Assembly (NCBI GenBank): GCA_945906975.1
Contig: CAMDRY010000002.1
Location: 1-36,793, forward strand
Reading direction: 5' to 3'
Length of the DNA stretch: 36,793 nucleotides
Source: Bordetella parapertussis
GTDB lineage: Bacteria > Pseudomonadota > Gammaproteobacteria > Burkholderiales > SG8-39
Positions 32,847-36,793 of the stretch are shown here, one piece after another (within the stretch, counting starts at the first letter, position 1; every line of letters starts with the position of its first letter). Made by a program: the position numbers and the translations under genes. The notes under the pieces were generated by a model. That model was not told the DNA's origin and did no database searches. It saw only the letters and a program-made list of their open reading frames with translations.

Positions 32847-34073
32847 ATGCTCAAACCCATACGCAAGTCCGCCAAGCTTTCCGATGTTTGCTACGACATT
32901 CGCGGCCCGGTGATGGTCCGCGCCAAGCAGATGGAGGAGGAGGGGCACCGCATCCTCAAACTCAACATCGGTAACCTGGCTTCATTTGGTTTTGACGCGC
33001 CCGACGAGGTCCGTCAGGACGTTATCGTCAACCTGCCCAATGCATCGGGCTATTCCGACTCCAAGGGCCTGTTCGCCGCGCGCAAGGCGATCATGCATTA
33101 CAGTCAGGAAAAAGGCATAAGCGGTGTCACGCTGGATGATATTTTCATCGGCAACGGCGTGTCCGAGCTGATCGTCATGGTGATGCAAGGCCTCCTGAAC
33201 GACGGCGACGAGGTACTGGTGCCCGCGCCCGACTACCCGCTGTGGACCGCCGCCGTGAGCCTGGCCAGCGGTACGCCGCGCCACTACCTGTGCGACGAGG
33301 GGGCGGGCTGGCTGCCCGACCTCGATGACATACGCAAAAAAATCACCCCGCGCACCCGCGCCATTGTGGTCATCAACCCGAACAACCCGACCGGTGCGCT
33401 CTATCCGGTGGAAGTGCTGCGCGAGATCGTGGAAATCGCCCGCCAGAACGAGTTGATCGTGTTTGCCGACGAGATCTACGACAAGACGCTCTACGACGGT
33501 GAAAAGCACGTCTCGATTGCCTCGCTGGCCGATGACGTGCTGTTTGTCACCTTCAACGGCCTGTCAAAGAACTACCGCGCCTGCGGCTATCGCAGCGGCT
33601 GGATGATCGTCTCGGGCGACAAGCGCCACGCCCAGGACTACATCGAGGGACTGAATATCCTTGCCTCGATGCGGCTTTGCGCCAACGTTCCGGGGCAGTA
33701 CGCCATCCAGACCGCGCTGGGCGGTTACCAAAGCATTAACGATCTGGTGGCGCCCGGTGGCAGGCTGTGCCGCCAGCGCGACTTGGCGCATGCGCTTATC
33801 ACGCAGATTCCCGGCGTGAGCTGTTTCAAGCCCAAGGCGGCGTTATATCTGTTCCCGCGCCTCGACCTGAAAATGTATCCGATCAAGGACGACCAGCAAT
33901 TTATTCTTGAACTGCTGGAGCAGGAAAAAGTGCTGGTGGTGCAGGGCACCGGCTTCAACTGGCCGAATCCGGATCACCTGCGCATCGTATTCCTGCCCAA
34001 TAGCGACGACCTGACCGAAGCTATAGGCCGTATCGCGCGCTTTCTCGATGGCTACCGAAAACGGCATGCCTGA
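32847..34073 (+). CDS. alaA: Alanine aminotransferase AlaA-type (PLP class I/II)
   Basis: AlaA transfers an amino group from glutamate to pyruvate, making alanine. The 408-residue product closely follows E. coli AlaA: SAKLSDVCYDIRGPVMVRAK, GYSDSKGLFAARKAIMHY, FIGNGVSELIVMVMQGLL, VPAPDYPLWTAAVSLASG, INPNNPTGALYP and FADEIYDKTLYDGE. The PLP lysine is in FNGLSKNYRACGYRSGW near residue 240, and LASMRLCANVPGQYAIQTAL near 270 is characteristic. GNLASFGFDAPDE departs from the GNPAPFGFDAPDE of E. coli. It is followed by hom 27 bp downstream. Confidence 0.92.
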   Translation: MLKPIRKSAKLSDVCYDIRGPVMVRAKQMEEEGHRILKLNIGNLASFGFDAPDEVRQDVIVNLPNASGYSDSKGLFAARKAIMHYSQEKGISGVTLDDIFIGNGVSELIVMVMQGLLNDGDEVLVPAPDYPLWTAAVSLASGTPRHYLCDEGAGWLPDLDDIRKKITPRTRAIVVINPNNPTGALYPVEVLREIVEIARQNELIVFADEIYDKTLYDGEKHVSIASLADDVLFVTFNGLSKNYRACGYRSGWMIVSGDKRHAQDYIEGLNILASMRLCANVPGQYAIQTALGGYQSINDLVAPGGRLCRQRDLAHALITQIPGVSCFKPKAALYLFPRLDLKMYPIKDDQQFILELLEQEKVLVVQGTGFNWPNPDHLRIVFLPNSDDLTEAIGRIARFLDGYRKRHA

Positions 34074-34100
34074 AACCTTAACCCTTACTCAATAAAGAAC

Positions 34101-35417
34101 ATGAAACCCATACACGTAGGTTTGCTTGGCATTGGCACCGTCGGCGCTGGCACCTGGACGGTCTTGTCGCGCAACCAGGAAGAAATCACCCGCCGCGCCG
34201 GTCGCGGCATTGTCATCACCAAGGTCGCCGACAAGGACCTTGAGCGTGCTAAAAAAATAACCGGTGGCAAAGTTGCGCTGACTACGGATGCCAACGAGGT
34301 CGTCACCGACCCTGATATCGACATCGTCATTGAGCTTATCGGCGGCTACACCTTTGCCAAGGACATGGTTCTCAAGGCCATCGCCAACGGTAAGCATGTG
34401 GTCACCGCCAACAAGGCCTTGCTCGCCACCCATGGCAACGAGATTTTCGCCGCCGCCCAGAAAAAAGGCGTGATGGTGGCCTTCGAGGCCGCGGTTGCCG
34501 GTGGCGTGCCCATCATCAAGGCGCTGCGCGAAGGCCTGTCGGCCAACCGCATCGAATGGATCGCCGGCATTATCAACGGTACCTCCAACTTCATCCTGTC
34601 GGAAATGCGCGACAAGGGACTGTCATTCGACACCGTGCTGGCGCAGGCGCAAAAGCTCGGTTATGCGGAAGCTGACCCGACTTTCGACATCGAAGGCATA
34701 GACGCCGCGCACAAGCTCACCATTATGTCGGCCATCGCCTTTGGCATTCCGATGCAGTTTGAAAAAGCCTACACCGAGGGCATTACCAAACTGACGCAGG
34801 AGGACATCCGCTATGCCGAGCAGCTCGGATACCGGATCAAGCTGCTGGGCATCACGCGCAAGACGGCAGAGGGCATTGAGCTGCGCGTGCACCCGACGCT
34901 GATTCCGACGCGCCGGCTGATCGCCAACGTTGAGGGCGTGATGAACGCCATCCTGGTAAAAGGCGACGCCGTCGGTGCCACCATGTATTACGGCGCCGGC
35001 GCGGGCGCCGAGCCCACCGCCTCGGCGGTAGTGGCCGACCTGGTCGATGTGACGCGCATGCATACCGCCGATCCGGAGCAGCGTGTGCCGCACCTCGCCT
35101 TCCAGCCCGACCAGCTGGCGGCGACGGTAATCCTGCCGATGGAAGAGGTTGTGACTTCCTACTACCTGCGCATGCGCGTACTCGACCGGCCCGGTGTGTT
35201 GGCCGACATCACGCGCATCCTTGCTGATGGCGCGATTTCCATCGACGCCATGGTGCAAAAAGAGCCCTCAGAAGGCGAAGAGCAGGTCGACATCATCATG
35301 CTGACCCATCAGGCGCGTGAAAAGCACGTTAATGCCGCTATTGCCGCGATTGAGAAGCTGCCGGTTGTCAACGGCAAGGTAACGCGCATCCGGCTCGAGG
35401 AACTCGGCAAAAACTGA
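34101..35417 (+). CDS. hom: Homoserine dehydrogenase
   Basis: This enzyme reduces aspartate semialdehyde to homoserine, the branch point toward threonine and methionine. The 438-residue protein has the NAD(P)-binding start GLLGIGTVGAGTWTVL, the catalytic domain with NKALLATHGNEIF and AGIINGTSNFILSEM near residue 155, EADPTFDIEGIDAAHKL, and a C-terminal ACT domain (LRMRVLDRPGVLADITRILA near residue 355) that usually mediates threonine feedback. It is the monofunctional form, without aspartokinase. Its stop shares TGATG with the thrC start. Confidence 0.97.
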   Translation: MKPIHVGLLGIGTVGAGTWTVLSRNQEEITRRAGRGIVITKVADKDLERAKKITGGKVALTTDANEVVTDPDIDIVIELIGGYTFAKDMVLKAIANGKHVVTANKALLATHGNEIFAAAQKKGVMVAFEAAVAGGVPIIKALREGLSANRIEWIAGIINGTSNFILSEMRDKGLSFDTVLAQAQKLGYAEADPTFDIEGIDAAHKLTIMSAIAFGIPMQFEKAYTEGITKLTQEDIRYAEQLGYRIKLLGITRKTAEGIELRVHPTLIPTRRLIANVEGVMNAILVKGDAVGATMYYGAGAGAEPTASAVVADLVDVTRMHTADPEQRVPHLAFQPDQLAATVILPMEEVVTSYYLRMRVLDRPGVLADITRILADGAISIDAMVQKEPSEGEEQVDIIMLTHQAREKHVNAAIAAIEKLPVVNGKVTRIRLEELGKN

Positions 35418-36793
35418 TGCGTTACATCAGCACCCGCGGCGGCGGCACACCGCAGACTTTCACACAAATCCTGCTCGAGGGCCTTGCCCCGGACGGCGGC
35501 CTTTACCTGCCCGAAAGCTATCCGCAGGTGTCGGCGGCGGAACTGCAGGCCATGCGCAGCATGAATTACCGTGAACTCGCTTTTGCCGTGCTGTCCAAGT
35601 TTGCCGATGACATTCCGGCGGCCGACCTCAAGGCGCTCATCGACAAGACCTATACCGCCGATGTCTATCGCAACGAGGACATCACACCGATAAAGACGCT
35701 GGAGCCCGGCTTGCACCTGTTGTGTCTTTCAAACGGTCCGACCCTCGCATTCAAGGACATGGCCATGCAGTTGCTTGGCAACCTGTTCGAGTACGTGCTT
35801 GCGAAGCAGGGCCGGCAACTCAATATTCTTGGCGCCACCTCGGGTGATACCGGATCTGCGGCTGAGTACGCCATGCGTGGGAAAAAAGGTATTCGCGTGT
35901 TCATGCTGTCGCCGCACGGCCGCATGAGCGCCTTCCAGAAGGCGCAGATGTACTCGCTGCAGGATGTCAATATCCACAATATCGCCGTCAAAGGCGTGTT
36001 TGATGATTGCCAGGACATCGTCAAGGCGGTCAGTGCCGATGCGGTGTTCAAGGCCAAGTGGCATATCGGCACGGTTAATTCGATCAACTGGGCACGCGTG
36101 GTCGCGCAGGTGGTGTATTACTTCAAGGGCTATTTTGCCGCCACCACGTCAAACGACCAGCAGGTGTCCTTTGCCGTGCCATCGGGCAACTTCGGCAATG
36201 TTTGCGCCGGCTACATCGCCCGTTGCATGGGGCTGCCGGTAAGGCGCCTGGTGCTGGCGACCAACGAAAACAACATCCTCGACGAATTTTTTCGCACCGG
36301 CATCTACCGGGTTCGCAAGGGTGCCGAGGTGTTCGAAACATCGAGTCCGTCAATGGACATTTCCAAGGCGTCGAATTTTGAGCGTTACGTCTTCGATATG
36401 GTCGGTCGCGATCCGGCGCGGTTGCGCGAACTGTGGCGCCAGCTCGATGCGACGGGAGAGTTCGATTTGTCGCATTCGGCCTATTTCAAGCACGTTGAGC
36501 AAAGCGGTTTTGTGTCCGACTTCAGCACTCACGCAGACCGCATCGCCACCATACGCCGCGTCCACAAGGAGCACGGCGTCATTGTTGATACCCACACCGC
36601 CGACGGCATCAAGGTGGCGCAGGGGTTTCGCGAACCGGGCGTGCCAATGCTTTGCCTGGAGACCGCGCTGCCGGCCAAGTTCGCTGAAACTATCCTGGAG
36701 GCGCTCGGATGCGCGCCGGAGCGCCCGGTCGGTTACGAGAATATCGAGGCGTTGCCGCAACGGGTCGAGCTTATGCAAGCCGATGTGGCAGCG
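35417..36793 (+). CDS. thrC: Threonine synthase, 3' end outside window
   Basis: ThrC converts O-phosphohomoserine to threonine with PLP. The frame starts at ATG 35417 within TGATG shared with hom and stays open for 459 codons to the last base, with no stop; relatives are around 470-480 residues, so only a short tail is missing. Features seen: MRYISTRGGGTPQTFTQILL, the PLP lysine in GPTLAFKDMAMQLLG near residue 113, ATSGDTGSAAEYAM, INWARVVAQVVYYF, and VPSGNFGNVCAGYIA. Layout and length are those of the long, gamma-proteobacterial/yeast-type threonine synthase. Confidence 0.96.
   Translation, partial: MRYISTRGGGTPQTFTQILLEGLAPDGGLYLPESYPQVSAAELQAMRSMNYRELAFAVLSKFADDIPAADLKALIDKTYTADVYRNEDITPIKTLEPGLHLLCLSNGPTLAFKDMAMQLLGNLFEYVLAKQGRQLNILGATSGDTGSAAEYAMRGKKGIRVFMLSPHGRMSAFQKAQMYSLQDVNIHNIAVKGVFDDCQDIVKAVSADAVFKAKWHIGTVNSINWARVVAQVVYYFKGYFAATTSNDQQVSFAVPSGNFGNVCAGYIARCMGLPVRRLVLATNENNILDEFFRTGIYRVRKGAEVFETSSPSMDISKASNFERYVFDMVGRDPARLRELWRQLDATGEFDLSHSAYFKHVEQSGFVSDFSTHADRIATIRRVHKEHGVIVDTHTADGIKVAQGFREPGVPMLCLETALPAKFAETILEALGCAPERPVGYENIEALPQRVELMQADVAA

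Overview
The window is a chromosomal segment of a Gram-negative bacterium, almost certainly a betaproteobacterium. The strongest clues are the gene order bamB-der-hfq-hflX-hflK-hflC-DUF2065-hisZ-purA, then rnr-rlmB, then rpsF-priB-rpsR-rplI-dnaB, and an alanine aminotransferase-hom-thrC block. HisZ, PriB and a lipid A L-Ara4N (arn) cluster fit the same assignment. The order is reminiscent of Nitrosomonadales-type genomes, but I cannot fix the genus from sequence alone. The window starts inside bamB and ends a few codons before the expected end of thrC.

Layout. (1) 1-9379, plus strand: outer-membrane assembly (bamB, 5' truncated), ribosome biogenesis GTPases (der, hflX), the RNA chaperone Hfq, the FtsH-modulating HflKC pair, a small membrane protein, the HisG regulatory subunit HisZ, adenylosuccinate synthase and a phosphoribosyltransferase. 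(2) 9380-9742: a tRNA-Leu(CAG) gene on the minus strand whose promoter overlaps the rnr start, plus a perfect hairpin. (3) 9743-12699: rnr and rlmB, translationally coupled. (4) 12773-14320, minus strand: a small exported protein, a possible tiny ORF and a cytoplasmic methyltransferase. (5) 14321-17686: a good sigma70 promoter and leader hairpin ahead of rpsF-priB-rpsR-rplI, a strong terminator, then dnaB. (6) 17715-20539, minus strand: an exported SAM-methyltransferase-like protein, a PIN-PhoH ATPase and a Bcp peroxiredoxin.

(7) 20631-32229 is the most distinctive part. A minus-strand L-Ara4N operon is read as Mth938-like gene, arnT, SMR-type flippase subunit, arnB, arnC, arnA formyltransferase, arnA decarboxylase, arnD, with most genes overlapping by a few bases. 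ArnA, one bifunctional protein in E. coli, is two genes here. The promoter-proximal module (Mth938-arnT-SMR-start of arnB) occurs a second time at 29531-32229, with a frameshifted, truncated arnB stub. The two modules are separated by an AI-2E/PerM-family permease gene on the other strand. The first gene of the operon-linked copy carries an apparent one-base insertion in a G6/C6 run.

(8) 32303-36793, plus strand: a good promoter, an internally deleted alaC-like aminotransferase remnant, then alaA, hom and thrC for alanine and threonine synthesis.

Most of the window is conserved housekeeping DNA. The unusual content is the duplicated arnT/SMR module, the alaC remnant next to an alaA-type gene, the exported methyltransferase, the tRNA/rnr overlap, and a substitution in the PurA P-loop. 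I see no CRISPR array, prophage, insertion sequence or rRNA.
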